From Roseateles terrae (lineage in GTDB: Bacteria > Pseudomonadota > Gammaproteobacteria > Burkholderiales > Burkholderiaceae_C), in the NCBI RefSeq assembly GCF_014192155.1, contig NZ_JACHXO010000001.1, positions 1,142,069 through 1,206,068 on the forward strand: a stretch of 64,000 nt of DNA, read 5' to 3'. Position numbers and translations under genes: made by a program. Of this stretch, positions 16,152-25,096 are shown piece by piece; the first letter of the stretch is position 1, and the number at the start of each line of letters is the position of its first letter. The notes beneath the pieces were generated by a model. That model searched no databases, was not told the origin of the DNA, and worked only from the letters and a program-made list of their open reading frames with translations.

Positions 16152-17612
16152 TCAGAACAGGTCGTTGAACGGCAGGAAACGCAGCAGCTGACCGGGCTCA
16201 ACCGTCGCGCCCGGCGGCAATTCAATCAGCCCATCGGCCCAGGCGGCTGAACTCATGACCCCCGAACTCTGGTTGCCAAACAGCGCCAGACCGCCCTGGT
16301 CCGTCACCCGACCGCGCAGGAATTCGCGCCGCTTGTCGGCCTTGGTCCAGGTGAACTCCGCCGGCAGTTGATAGCCGCGCGGCGCCAGTTGCGTTGCGCC
16401 TTGCAGTCGCAAGAGCACCGGCCGCACGAACAGCAGGAAGGTGACAAAGCTCGACACCGGATTGCCCGGCAGGCCCATGTAGAAGCAGCGGCCCTGCGGC
16501 GCGTCGGCATGATGCACTTCGCCAAAGGCCAGCGGCTTGCCGGGCTTGATGGCAATCTGCCAGAGGTCCAGCCGCCCTTCCCGCTCCAGCGCGGGCTTGA
16601 GGTGATCCTCTTCACCCACGGACACACCGCCGGAGCTCAAGATCAGATCGCTGTTGCGAGCCGCTTCACGCAGCGCGGCACGCGTGGCGTCCAGCGTGTC
16701 CGGCACGATGCCGAGGTCGCGCACCTCGCATCCCAGCGCCAGCAACAGCGCATGCAGCGTCGTGCGGTTGGAGTTGTAGATCTGCCCGGGACCCAGCGGC
16801 TGGCCTGGTAGCACCAGCTCATCGCCGGTGGAGAACAGCGCCACGCGCGGCCGACGGGCCACCGTCAGCGCCGCGGCACCCGCAGTGGCGGCCAGCCCGA
16901 GCGCAGCCGCATTCAGACGCGCGCCTGCCGACAGGATGGTCTGCCCCCGCTGCAGGTCTTCCCCGCGGCGGCGGATGTGCTGCCCCTGCGGCACCGACAA
17001 CGGCACCCGCACCTGACCCAGCCCGCCTGCAACATCCGCGACGGCTTCACACTGCTCCTGCATCAGGATGGTGTCCGCGCCTTCAGGCACCGTGGCGCCT
17101 GTGAAGATACGGGCTGCGGTGCCCGGCTGCAGCGCGGTGGGCACCGAGCCGGCCGGGATGCGCTGTGACACCGGCAACAGCGCCGTGGCGGTGTCGCCCC
17201 GCTGTGCGCCCGCCTGTGCGCCCGCCTGTGCGTCGGCCTGTGCGTCGGCCTCAAGTCCGGCTCTGCGGATGGCGTAACCATCCATCGCGCTGTTGTCGTA
17301 GGGCGGCACGTCCAGCGGAGAGACGAGGTCCTGGGCCAGGATGCGGCCGAGCGCCAGCGGCGTGGGGACCGATTCGGTCAGCCCCAGCGGCTGGACTTGC
17401 GACAGCAGTCGCTCCAGCGCCTGCTCCATCGGCAGCATCGGCGCACGCTGCGGATGAGCGGTCGCCATCCCGGCAGCGGGTGCGGCGGATGCATCGGAAG
17501 GCGCCGCAGGGGTCACAGCGGCCGAAGCCGATGACGGCGCCGGAGGCGTGGACAACGAAGGCGTGGACGACGAACCGCTCGGCACGGCCCCGGACTTGGA
17601 CATCTCAGACAT
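16152..17612 (-). CDS. moeA: molybdopterin molybdotransferase
   Basis: A 486-residue MoeA that inserts molybdate into adenylylated molybdopterin. After an Ala/Ser/Pro-rich N-terminal extension of about 70 residues come 'PPYDNSAMDGYAIR', 'GAIFTGATVPEGADT'-like residues, 'NSNRTTLHALLLALG' and the 'SSGGVSVGEEDH' nucleotide loop, then 'MGLPGNPVSSFVTF'. The ATG at 17612 overlaps the thrC stop by 8 bases. ATGs further in, such as the one before 'ATAHPQRAP', are possible, since the extension is not part of the enzyme fold. Confidence 0.93.
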   Translation of the reverse strand: MSEMSKSGAVPSGSSSTPSLSTPPAPSSASAAVTPAAPSDASAAPAAGMATAHPQRAPMLPMEQALERLLSQVQPLGLTESVPTPLALGRILAQDLVSPLDVPPYDNSAMDGYAIRRAGLEADAQADAQAGAQAGAQRGDTATALLPVSQRIPAGSVPTALQPGTAARIFTGATVPEGADTILMQEQCEAVADVAGGLGQVRVPLSVPQGQHIRRRGEDLQRGQTILSAGARLNAAALGLAATAGAAALTVARRPRVALFSTGDELVLPGQPLGPGQIYNSNRTTLHALLLALGCEVRDLGIVPDTLDATRAALREAARNSDLILSSGGVSVGEEDHLKPALEREGRLDLWQIAIKPGKPLAFGEVHHADAPQGRCFYMGLPGNPVSSFVTFLLFVRPVLLRLQGATQLAPRGYQLPAEFTWTKADKRREFLRGRVTDQGGLALFGNQSSGVMSSAAWADGLIELPPGATVEPGQLLRFLPFNDLF

Positions 17613-19014
17613 GGGTGGTGATGAACTGCTTGATTTGCTCCACCGAAACCGGCAAGACCTGCACCCGCTTGGGCCGGCTTTCCAGGTCGGCAAGCGCGGC
17701 GGGCCGCGGCGGCACGAGGCCCAGCGCTTCCTGAATGGTCGCTGCGAACTTCACGGGCAACGCGGTTTCCAGCACCAGCATCGGCACGCCCGGCTGACGC
17801 TGTTCCAACGCCACCTTCAAGCCGTCGGCGGTATGGGTGTCAATGACCTGGCCATAGCGCTGATGGCACAGACGGATGGTGGCCAGCCGGTCCGCATGAT
17901 TGCTGCGGCCCGAGCTGAAACCAAATCGTTCGCCGATGCGCGCCCGCTCTTCTTCGGTCAGCGCGAAGAACCCCTGCGAGGCCAGCTGCTCCCCGAAGAG
18001 CTGACGCACACGCGCGCCGTCTCGGTCCAGCAAGTCGAACACAAAGCGCTCGAAGTTGCTGGCCTTGGAAATATCCATCGACGGGCTGGACGTTTCCAGC
18101 GTCTGGGCTGCGCCGCGCGGGCGGTACACGCCGGTGCGGAAGAACTCGTCCAGCACGTCGTTTTCGTTGGTGGCCACCACCAGGCGGTCGATCGGCAGGC
18201 CCATCATGCGGGCGACATGGCCCGCGCAGACATTGCCGAAATTGCCGGACGGCACGGTGAAGCTGACCTTCTGGTCCTCCCGCGTCGTGGCCTGGAACCA
18301 GGCGGCGAAGTAATACACCACCTGCGCCAGCAGACGCGCCCAGTTGATGGAATTGACGGTGCCGATGCGGTAGCGGCGCTTGAATTCCAGGTCGTTGGAG
18401 ACCGCCTTGACGATGTCCTGGCAGTCGTCAAAGACGCCGTCGAGCGCCAGGTTGTGGATGTTGGCGTCCTGCAGGCTGAACATCTGCGCCTGCTGGAACG
18501 GGCTCATGCGGCCGTTGGGACTCAGCATGAAGACCTGGATGCCGGACTTGCCGCGCATCGCATATTCGGCGGCGCTGCCGGTGTCCCCCGACGTGGCGCC
18601 CAGGATGTTGAGCGTCTCGCCGCGGCGGCCCAGCTCATACTCAAACAGCTGGCCCAGCAGCTGCATGGCCATGTCCTTGAAGGCCAGCGTGGGCCCGTTG
18701 GACAGGGCCACCAGCGCCAGGTTTTCTTCCAGCGGCTTGAGCGGCGTGATCTGCGGCGTGCCAAAAACGGCTTCGGTGTAGGTGCGGCGCACCAGCGCCT
18801 TCAGTTCGTCGGCGGGAATGTCGTCGATATAGAGCGACAGGATCTCCACCGCCAGATCCGCGTAGGACAGGCCGCGCCAGCCGGCCAGGGTCTCCTGGTC
18901 CACTTGCGGATAAGACGTCGGTAAATACAGCCCGCCGTCCGGCGCCAGGCCTTCCAGCAGGATGTCGCAGAAGTGGCGCTCACTGCGGTCGCCACGGGTG
19001 CTCACATACTTCAT
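17605..19014 (-). CDS. thrC: threonine synthase
   Basis: A 469-residue PLP enzyme that makes threonine from O-phosphohomoserine. The N terminus 'MKYVSTRGD' and the PLP-lysine motif 'LAFKDMAMQ' are characteristic, as are 'GATSGDTGSAAEYA' and 'VPSGNFGNVCAGH'. The start is 2 bases after the hom stop and the stop overlaps moeA. This places the last threonine step in the same transcript as homoserine dehydrogenase and molybdopterin genes. Confidence 0.96.
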   Translation of the reverse strand: MKYVSTRGDRSERHFCDILLEGLAPDGGLYLPTSYPQVDQETLAGWRGLSYADLAVEILSLYIDDIPADELKALVRRTYTEAVFGTPQITPLKPLEENLALVALSNGPTLAFKDMAMQLLGQLFEYELGRRGETLNILGATSGDTGSAAEYAMRGKSGIQVFMLSPNGRMSPFQQAQMFSLQDANIHNLALDGVFDDCQDIVKAVSNDLEFKRRYRIGTVNSINWARLLAQVVYYFAAWFQATTREDQKVSFTVPSGNFGNVCAGHVARMMGLPIDRLVVATNENDVLDEFFRTGVYRPRGAAQTLETSSPSMDISKASNFERFVFDLLDRDGARVRQLFGEQLASQGFFALTEEERARIGERFGFSSGRSNHADRLATIRLCHQRYGQVIDTHTADGLKVALEQRQPGVPMLVLETALPVKFAATIQEALGLVPPRPAALADLESRPKRVQVLPVSVEQIKQFITTHV

Positions 19015-19016
19015 GG

Positions 19017-20333
19017 TCAGGCCAGTTCTTCCTTGCGCAGGGCCACGATCGGTGCGAGCACCGTCTCCAGCGCCTGCATCTGCTGCAGCGCCTTGGTCAT
19101 GCGACCCTCCTGCGTGTCGTGGGTCAGGATGATCAGGTCGGTCTGGCTCTCACCTTCCGCCGACTCCCGCTGCAGCACGGCATCGATGCTGATCTGATGC
19201 TCGGCCAGGATGGTGGTGATGCGCGACAGCACGCCCGCCTGGTCCGCCACCCGCAGGCGCAGGTAGAACGCGGTCTGCACCTGCTCCATCGGCAGGATGG
19301 GCGTGTTGTTCATCGCTTCCGGCTGGAAGGCCAGATGCGGCACGCGGTGGTCCGGATCGGCCGTGGCCAGGCGGGTGATGTCCACCAGGTCGGCGATCAC
19401 CGCCGAGGCGGTCGGCTCTGCGCCCGCGCCCTTGCCGTAATACAGGGTGGTGCCCACGGCGTCCGCCTGCACCAGCACCGCATTCATCGCGCCTTCCACA
19501 TTGGCGATCAGGCGGTTGGCCGGGATCAGCGTCGGGTGCACCCGCAGCTCGATGCCACCCACATCCTGACGGCGGCGGGCAATGCCCAGCAGCTTGATGC
19601 GATAACCCAGCTGCTCGGCGTACTTGATGTCCGCCGCCTGCAGCTGGGTGATGCCTTCCACATGGGCCCGGTCGAATTGCACCGGAATGCCAAAGGCGAT
19701 CGCACTCATGATGGTGGCCTTGTGGGCCGCATCCACGCCTTCGATGTCAAAGGTGGGATCGGCTTCGGCGTAGCCCAGGCGCTGCGCTTCCTTCAGCACG
19801 GTGGCGAAGTCCAGGCCCTTGCCGCGCATTTCCGACAGGATGAAATTGGTGGTGCCGTTGATGATGCCGGCGATCCATTCGATGCGGTTGGCGGTGAGGC
19901 CCTCGCGCAGCGCCTTGATGATGGGGATGCCCCCGGCCACGGCGGCCTCGAAGGCGACCATCACGCCCTTCTCGCGGGCGGCGGCGAAGATCTCGCTGCC
20001 ATGCACTGCCAGCAGCGCCTTGTTGGCCGTCACCACATGCTTGCCGGCGGCGATCGCCTCCAGCACCAGGGTGCGGGCCACGCCGTAGCCGCCGATCAGC
20101 TCAACCACGATGTCGATGTCCGGGTTGGCAATCACCTCACGGGCGTCGGACACCACGGTGCAGGCGTCGCCGACGATGCTTCGCGCACGCTCCACATCCA
20201 GGTCGGCCACCATGGTGATCTCGATGCCGCGGCCGGCGCGTCCGCGGATGTCTTCCTGGTTGCGACGCAGCACCTGGAATGTGCCGCTACCGACGGTACC
20301 AATGCCCAGCAGGCCAACTTTGATCGGATTCAT
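19017..20333 (-). CDS. hom: homoserine dehydrogenase
   Basis: A 438-residue enzyme reducing aspartate semialdehyde to homoserine. The N-terminal NAD(P) motif is 'VGLLGIGTVGSGTFQVL'. The catalytic region shows 'GGIPIIKALREGLTANRI' and 'GIINGTTNFILSEM'. The C-terminal about 80 residues form an ACT domain ('YLRLRVADQAGVLSRI'), consistent with feedback control by threonine. It lies 30 bases after alaA and 2 bases before thrC. Confidence 0.96.
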   Translation of the reverse strand: MNPIKVGLLGIGTVGSGTFQVLRRNQEDIRGRAGRGIEITMVADLDVERARSIVGDACTVVSDAREVIANPDIDIVVELIGGYGVARTLVLEAIAAGKHVVTANKALLAVHGSEIFAAAREKGVMVAFEAAVAGGIPIIKALREGLTANRIEWIAGIINGTTNFILSEMRGKGLDFATVLKEAQRLGYAEADPTFDIEGVDAAHKATIMSAIAFGIPVQFDRAHVEGITQLQAADIKYAEQLGYRIKLLGIARRRQDVGGIELRVHPTLIPANRLIANVEGAMNAVLVQADAVGTTLYYGKGAGAEPTASAVIADLVDITRLATADPDHRVPHLAFQPEAMNNTPILPMEQVQTAFYLRLRVADQAGVLSRITTILAEHQISIDAVLQRESAEGESQTDLIILTHDTQEGRMTKALQQMQALETVLAPIVALRKEELA

Positions 20334-20363
20334 GGTCAGGATTCTTTCAATGGGTCACTCGAA

Positions 20364-21590
20364 TCAACGGCCGTGGCGTTTGCGGTACTGCGCCAGGAAC
20401 CGTTCGATGCGGCCAACTGCCTCACGGAGGTCGTCCGTGTTGGGCAGAAAGACCAGTCGGAAGTGATCGGGGGTCTTCCAGTTGAAGCCCGTCCCTTGAA
20501 CGATCAATACCTTTTCCTCAGCCAGCAGGTCGTAGGCGAACTGCTGGTCGTCCTCGATCGGATAGATCTTGGGGTCCAGGCGGGGGAACATGTAGAGCGC
20601 GGCCTTGGGCTTGACGACGCTGACGCCGGGAATCTGCGAGAGCAGTTCATAGGCGAGGTCGCGCTGGCGGGCCAGGCGGCCGCCCGGGGCCACCAGGTCG
20701 TTGATCGACTGATAGCCGCCCAGGGCGGTCTGGATGGCGAGCTGGCCGGGGGTGTTGGCGCACAGACGCATCGAGGCCAGCATGTTTAGGCCGGTGATGT
20801 AGTCGGTGGCGTGGCGCTTGTCGCCGGAGACGACCATCCAGCCAGCCCGGTAGCCGCAGGATCGGTAATTCTTGGACAAGCCGTTGAAGGTCAGCGTCAG
20901 CACGTCATCCGACAGCGACGCGATGCTGGTGTGCACCGCGCCGTCATACAGGGTCTTGTCATAGATCTCGTCGGCCATGACGATCAGCTGATGCTGGCGG
21001 GCGATCTCGACCAGCGCCTCCAGCAGCTCCTTCGGGTAGAGCGCGCCGGTCGGGTTGTTCGGGTTGATCACCACGATGGCCTTGGTGCGGGGGGTGATCT
21101 TGGCGCGGATGTCGTCCAGATCCGGCAGCCAGCCATTGGATTCGTCGCAGACGTAGTGCACCGGCTCGCCGCCGGACAGCGCCACGGCGGCGGTGTAGAG
21201 CGGATAGTCCGGGGCCGGCAGCAGGACCTCGTCTCCGTTGTCCAGCAGCGCATTCAGCGCCATCACGATCAGCTCGGAGGCCCCATTGCCCAGGTAGACG
21301 TCATCGACCGTGACGCCGGAGATGCCTTTTTCCTGGCAGTAGTGCACCACCGCCTTGCGCGGGGCGAACAGGCCTTTGGAGTCGGTATAGCCGGCGGCGT
21401 CGGGCAGGTTGCGAATCATGTCCTGCACGATCTCGTCGGGCGGCTGCAAGCCGAAGGCGGCGATATTGCCGATATTCAGCTTGATGATTTTCTGGCCTTC
21501 CTCTTCCATCTGCCGCGCCTTGTCCAGCACGGGTCCCCGGATGTCGTAACAGACATTGGCCAACTTGCTGGACTTGGTGACGGTCTTCAA
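20364..21590 (-). CDS. alaA: alanine transaminase (AlaA type), TTG start
   Basis: A 408-residue class I aminotransferase that interconverts pyruvate/glutamate and alanine/2-oxoglutarate. 'SSKLANVCYDIRGPVLDKA' at the N terminus is typical of AlaA. Motifs are 'NPNNPTGALYP', the PLP-lysine context 'FNGLSKNYRSCGYRAGW' and the C-terminal 'FRLVFLPN'. The start is a TTG at 21590 behind TGGAGA; longer in-frame starts would add residues unlike the family. First gene of alaA-hom-thrC-moeA-moaD, divergent from the Mth938-like gene. Confidence 0.9.
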   Translation of the reverse strand: MKTVTKSSKLANVCYDIRGPVLDKARQMEEEGQKIIKLNIGNIAAFGLQPPDEIVQDMIRNLPDAAGYTDSKGLFAPRKAVVHYCQEKGISGVTVDDVYLGNGASELIVMALNALLDNGDEVLLPAPDYPLYTAAVALSGGEPVHYVCDESNGWLPDLDDIRAKITPRTKAIVVINPNNPTGALYPKELLEALVEIARQHQLIVMADEIYDKTLYDGAVHTSIASLSDDVLTLTFNGLSKNYRSCGYRAGWMVVSGDKRHATDYITGLNMLASMRLCANTPGQLAIQTALGGYQSINDLVAPGGRLARQRDLAYELLSQIPGVSVVKPKAALYMFPRLDPKIYPIEDDQQFAYDLLAEEKVLIVQGTGFNWKTPDHFRLVFLPNTDDLREAVGRIERFLAQYRKRHGR

Positions 21591-21691
21591 GATTTCTCCA
21601 GAGGAATGACGGGAAAATAGCCCTTGATTTGAACACAGGGTGTCTGACGTCCGGCCGCATCCGGCCTGCGTCGCTGCCAAAATCAGCCTCA

Positions 21692-22066
21692 ATGAAATTT
21701 CAACTCGACGAGCCGCAGGGCGGCAACACCATCCATCGGCATGACACCCGAAGCGTCTGGGTCAATGGCACGGAACACCGCAACAGTTTGCTGGTGCCGT
21801 GGCAGGGCACGGTGGAGGACTGGCGGCTGACGCGCTTCGAAGACCTCACCGAGGCGCACTTCGAGCGCATCCGGGCCCTGAAACCGGAGCTGGTCATCTT
21901 CGGCAGCGGCAGCCGCATCCGGTTTGCCCGGCCGCAGCTGTACCGTGCGTTGATCGAAGCGCGCATCGGCATGGAAACCATGGACATCGGCGCCGCCTGC
22001 CGCACCTATAACGTGCTGGCCAGCGAGGGCCGTGCGGTGCTCGCCGCTTTGCTGATCGAGGACTGA
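21692..22066 (+). CDS. Mth938-like domain (DUF498/NDUFAF3) protein
   Basis: A 124-residue protein with the single-domain fold of Mth938 and mitochondrial NDUFAF3. 'LVIFGSGSRIRFARPQLYRALI' and 'GIGMETMDIGAACRTYNVL'-like residues fit the family. Its bacterial function is not settled; the mitochondrial relative assists complex I assembly. The ATG at 21692 matches the family's usual 'MKFQLDEP' beginning. It is divergent from alaA, with about 100 bases between starts. Confidence 0.85.
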   Translation: MKFQLDEPQGGNTIHRHDTRSVWVNGTEHRNSLLVPWQGTVEDWRLTRFEDLTEAHFERIRALKPELVIFGSGSRIRFARPQLYRALIEARIGMETMDIGAACRTYNVLASEGRAVLAALLIED

Positions 22067-22189
22067 ACTCCGTCAAACCCGGCGTTGGCGGGGCCGGGCC
22101 ATGACTTTTGGGGTGGGGCTGAACGGTCTACCTGCCTTGGCGGTTGACTGGCGGGTGGCCGGCATGGGCGATGGGCGACCCATTCAACG

Positions 22190-22195
22190 TATAAT
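22190..22195 (+). promoter_or_regulatory. TATAAT -10-like box upstream of bcp
   Basis: A perfect TATAAT lies 45 bases before the bcp start in otherwise GC-rich sequence. No good -35 box is found at 16-18 bases upstream; a TTGACT at 22144 is too far away. The promoter call is therefore tentative. Confidence 0.35.
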
Positions 22196-22240
22196 CGCTG
22201 GCTATGCCCGCCCGGGCACCTTTCTCTCTGAAAACGCCAC

Positions 22241-22720
22241 ATGACGCCAGCGCTCAACAAACCTCTTCCGGATATTGAAGCTCTTGCCACCGGAGGCGTG
22301 AAGTTCACCCCCTCGGCTTTCCACGGTCAGGCGGTGGTGCTGTACTTCTACCCGAAGGACAACACCCCTGGCTGCACGACGGAAGCCATGCAATTCCGCG
22401 ACCATCACAAGGAATTTGTGAAGGCCGGCGCGGTGGTGCTGGGTGTCTCGCGCGACAACATGGCCTCCCACGAGAAGTTCAAGCAGAACCTCGAGCTGCC
22501 GTTTGAACTGATTGCGGACACTGAAGAAAAGCTGTGCCACATGTTCGGCGTTGTGAAAAACAAGATCATGTACGGCAAAAAGGTCAAGGGCATCGAGCGC
22601 TCGACCTTCCTGATCGATGCACAGGGCATTCTTCGTGAAGAGTGGCGTGGCATCAAGGTCGCCGGCCATGTGGACGAAGTGCTCAAGGCTGTGAAGGCGC
22701 TCAAGAAGGAAGCGGCCTGA
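22241..22720 (+). CDS. bcp: thioredoxin-dependent peroxiredoxin, Bcp/PrxQ family
   Basis: A 159-residue peroxiredoxin reducing hydroperoxides. The peroxidatic Cys45 lies in 'DNTPGCTTEAM'. Position 50, where E. coli-type Bcp has its resolving Cys, is Met here. A second Cys at 99 ('EKLCHMFGV') could serve instead, or the enzyme may work as a 1-Cys type. It is followed by a hairpin terminator. The call is secure; the catalytic subtype is inference. Confidence 0.95.
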   Translation: MTPALNKPLPDIEALATGGVKFTPSAFHGQAVVLYFYPKDNTPGCTTEAMQFRDHHKEFVKAGAVVLGVSRDNMASHEKFKQNLELPFELIADTEEKLCHMFGVVKNKIMYGKKVKGIERSTFLIDAQGILREEWRGIKVAGHVDEVLKAVKALKKEAA

Positions 22721-22730
22721 GTTTCCATCT

Positions 22731-22761
22731 GGATCCCGGTTTTCCCGGGTCCCTGTTGTTT
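22731..22761 (+). terminator. hairpin terminator after bcp
   Basis: A nine-base-pair stem with one mismatch and one G-U pair (arms 22731-22739 and 22744-22752, loop TTTT), followed by a T-rich tail, 11 bases after the bcp stop. Confidence 0.6.
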
Positions 22762-22846
22762 GATCACAGTGTCACCGGGGAGCGGGCACGAGTTGTGCAT
22801 AATCAACCGCATGCCCCAGTGCCCGATCGCAACATTTTCAAGGACG

Positions 22847-22878
22847 AGCCGCACCGCCCCCGGTGCGGCTTTTTGTCT
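22847..22878 (+). terminator. strong rho-independent terminator upstream of phoH
   Basis: A perfect 10-bp stem (AGCCGCACCG / CGGTGCGGCT) with loop CCCC is followed by TTTTTGTCTTTT. It lies about 95 bases after the bcp terminator and 127 bases before phoH, with no annotated gene directly upstream. It may therefore end a short non-coding transcript. See findings. Confidence 0.85.
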
Positions 22879-23004
22879 TTTGAATGGCGCTGGCCCTGAA
22901 AAAGCCGCCGATACCTCCGGCTTTTTCCGCCCCGACGGCTGCTCGGGCATGACCCCTGGTCCGCTCGGACCCAGGCTCTTCACGCTTGACCCGCTCATTC
23001 GCAC

Positions 23005-24801
23005 ATGCCACTGCCCAAGCCACCGACCAAGCGCGCCAGCCGCCTAGATTCCGACGCCTACGCCACCACGCTCACGCCGAGCAAACGTCCCGCCACCGCA
23101 AGCCGCGCGGCCTCTGCGGCGGCGCCTTCGGTGGCTGCCCCCGCCCTGCTTGATCCGCCAACGCCTGTGTCCCAGGCCGTGGCCGCGTCCCACGCCCCGG
23201 TGACACCGGCGTCCCGCACCAAAGCGGACACCGCTTCCAGCCCCCGTCCCGACAACCGCACGGACACCCGCATTGACACCCGCGCCGATGTGGAGGCCCG
23301 CAGCAGCGGCTCGCCGTCCCTGGCGCTGGTGGCACCGGCCGCTGCCAAGCCCGAGGCCAGGAAATCTGCCCCGGCCAAAACCCGTGCGCGCCAGCCGGTG
23401 GGGGATCCCAAGCTGTTTGTGCTGGACACCAATGTTCTGATGCACGACCCGATGTCGCTCTTCCGTTTTGAAGAGCATGACATCTATCTCCCGATGATCA
23501 CGCTGGAGGAACTGGACGGACACAAGAAGGGCATGACCGAGGTGGCGCGCAACGTCCGCCAGGTCAGCCGTGAACTGGATGCGCTGGCGGCCACGCTCAA
23601 GTCCAGCTCCATCGAGGAAATGTCCAAGGGGCTGCGCCTGGCGGAGACGGGCCACCGCGAAGCGGGCGGCAAGCTCTTCTTCCAGACCAGTCTGATCGAC
23701 ACGCCGCTGCCGCAAGGATTGCCGCAAGGCAAGGCGGACAACCAGATTCTGGGTGTCGTCCAGGCCCTGAAACAGCAACAGCCGGGCCGTGAGGTGGTGC
23801 TGGTGTCCAAGGACATCAACATGCGCATCAAGGCGCGTGCGCTGGGTCTGCCGGCGGAGGACTACCGCAACGACAAGACGCTGGAGGATTCCGACCTCCT
23901 GTACACCGGCGTCCAGCAGCTGCCCGCGGATTTCTGGGAGCGTCATGGCAAGACCATGGAGAGCTGGAACCAGGGCGGCACCACCTTCTACCGCATCAGC
24001 GGCCCTTTGGTGCCGACGCTGCTGGTCAACCAGCTCGTCTACCTGGAAGCCCCGGGCGCTGCGCCGCTGTATGCCAAGGTGCAGGAGATCACCGGCAAGA
24101 CCGCGGTGCTGCGCACCCTGAAGGATTACGGCCACCAGAAGCACTCGGTGTGGGGCGTCACCGCACGCAACCGCGAGCAGAATTTCGCCCTGAACCTGCT
24201 GATGGATCCGGACTGCGACTTTGTCACCCTGACTGGCTCGGCCGGCACGGGCAAGACGCTGATGACGCTGGCCGCCGGTTTGTCGCAGGTGCTGGACGAG
24301 CGCCGCTACAGCGAGATCATCGTCACCCGCGTGACGGTGCCGGTGGGCGAGGACATCGGCTTCCTGCCCGGCACGGAAGAAGAGAAGATGGGGCCCTGGA
24401 TGGGTGCGCTGGACGACAACCTGGAAGTGCTGGCGCGTGGCGATAGCGCGGCGGGTGAATGGGGCCGCGCGGCCACCAACGATCTGGTCCGCAGCAAGAT
24501 CAAGATCAAGAGCCTGAACTTCATGCGAGGCCGCACCTTCCTGAACAAGTACGTCATCATTGACGAGGCGCAGAACCTGACGCCCAAGCAGATGAAGACC
24601 TTGATCACGCGGGCGGGTCCGGGCACGAAGATTGTCTGCCTGGGCAATTTGGCCCAGATCGACACGCCCTATCTCACCGAGGGCAGCTCGGGCCTGACCT
24701 TCGCCGTGGACAAATTCAAGGGCTGGGCTCACAGCGGGCACGTCACGCTGGCGCGTGGCGAGCGTTCACGCCTGGCCGACTTTGCCTCCGAAGTGCTCTG
24801 A
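23005..24801 (+). CDS. PIN-PhoH family ATPase/ribonuclease
   Basis: A 598-residue protein. After about 130 residues of Ala/Pro/Thr-rich, probably disordered N-terminal sequence comes a PIN nuclease domain ('LFVLDTNVLMHDP', with further acidic residues 'TLEELDGH', 'DNQILGV', 'LVSKDINMRIKA'). The C-terminal PhoH ATPase has Walker A 'GSAGTGKTL' and Walker B 'VIIDEAQNL'. PIN-PhoH proteins couple RNA unwinding and cleavage. The N-terminal extension is longer than in most homologues. A clean terminator follows. Confidence 0.93.
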   Translation: MPLPKPPTKRASRLDSDAYATTLTPSKRPATASRAASAAAPSVAAPALLDPPTPVSQAVAASHAPVTPASRTKADTASSPRPDNRTDTRIDTRADVEARSSGSPSLALVAPAAAKPEARKSAPAKTRARQPVGDPKLFVLDTNVLMHDPMSLFRFEEHDIYLPMITLEELDGHKKGMTEVARNVRQVSRELDALAATLKSSSIEEMSKGLRLAETGHREAGGKLFFQTSLIDTPLPQGLPQGKADNQILGVVQALKQQQPGREVVLVSKDINMRIKARALGLPAEDYRNDKTLEDSDLLYTGVQQLPADFWERHGKTMESWNQGGTTFYRISGPLVPTLLVNQLVYLEAPGAAPLYAKVQEITGKTAVLRTLKDYGHQKHSVWGVTARNREQNFALNLLMDPDCDFVTLTGSAGTGKTLMTLAAGLSQVLDERRYSEIIVTRVTVPVGEDIGFLPGTEEEKMGPWMGALDDNLEVLARGDSAAGEWGRAATNDLVRSKIKIKSLNFMRGRTFLNKYVIIDEAQNLTPKQMKTLITRAGPGTKIVCLGNLAQIDTPYLTEGSSGLTFAVDKFKGWAHSGHVTLARGERSRLADFASEVL

Positions 24802-24835
24802 TCCACCGCTCCGGCCCCAAGCCGGCGACACCACA

Positions 24836-24860
24836 ACACCGCCTGAGGGCGGTGTTTTTC
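24836..24860 (+). terminator. rho-independent terminator after phoH
   Basis: A perfect 8-bp stem ACACCGCC / GGCGGTGT with a TGAG loop, followed by TTTTTC, 35 bases after the phoH stop. Confidence 0.88.
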
Positions 24861-24887
24861 GTCGACGAAGTCGGTGCCAGCGTGCTC

Positions 24888-24931
24888 CTCGGTGCACCGT
24901 TGGCTCGGTGCACCGTTGGCTCGGTGCACCG
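24888..24931. repeat. 16-bp tandem repeat containing GGTGCACC palindrome
   Basis: Two full copies and most of a third copy of CTCGGTGCACCGTTGG, head to tail. It directly precedes the long inverted repeat at 24935. Each unit contains the 8-base palindrome GGTGCACC. Confidence 0.9.
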
Positions 24932-24934
24932 CAG

Positions 24935-25031
24935 GAGTGAGGAAGGGCTGCCCCTGTTTTCGTAAGTATTAAGAGGAGACCGCGAAGCGGTCGGGGGACA
25001 TGGAGAAAACAGGGGCAGCCCTTCCTCACTC
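24935..25031. repeat. nested inverted repeat: 27-bp perfect arms around a second hairpin
   Basis: The arms 24935-24961 and 25005-25031 are perfect reverse complements (27 of 27, starting GAGTGAGGAAGG). The 43-base interior contains a further hairpin GACCGC-GAA-GCGGTC at 24978-24992. It lies 66 bases beyond the MFS gene stop and after the phoH terminator, between convergent genes. It could act as a transcription barrier or be a miniature mobile or repetitive element. Confidence 0.9.
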
Positions 25032-25096
25032 GCGCTCCAACCGCTGCATCCATCCCCCCGTCAGTACGACGCAGCACCGCTCACGCTCCTGCGTCG

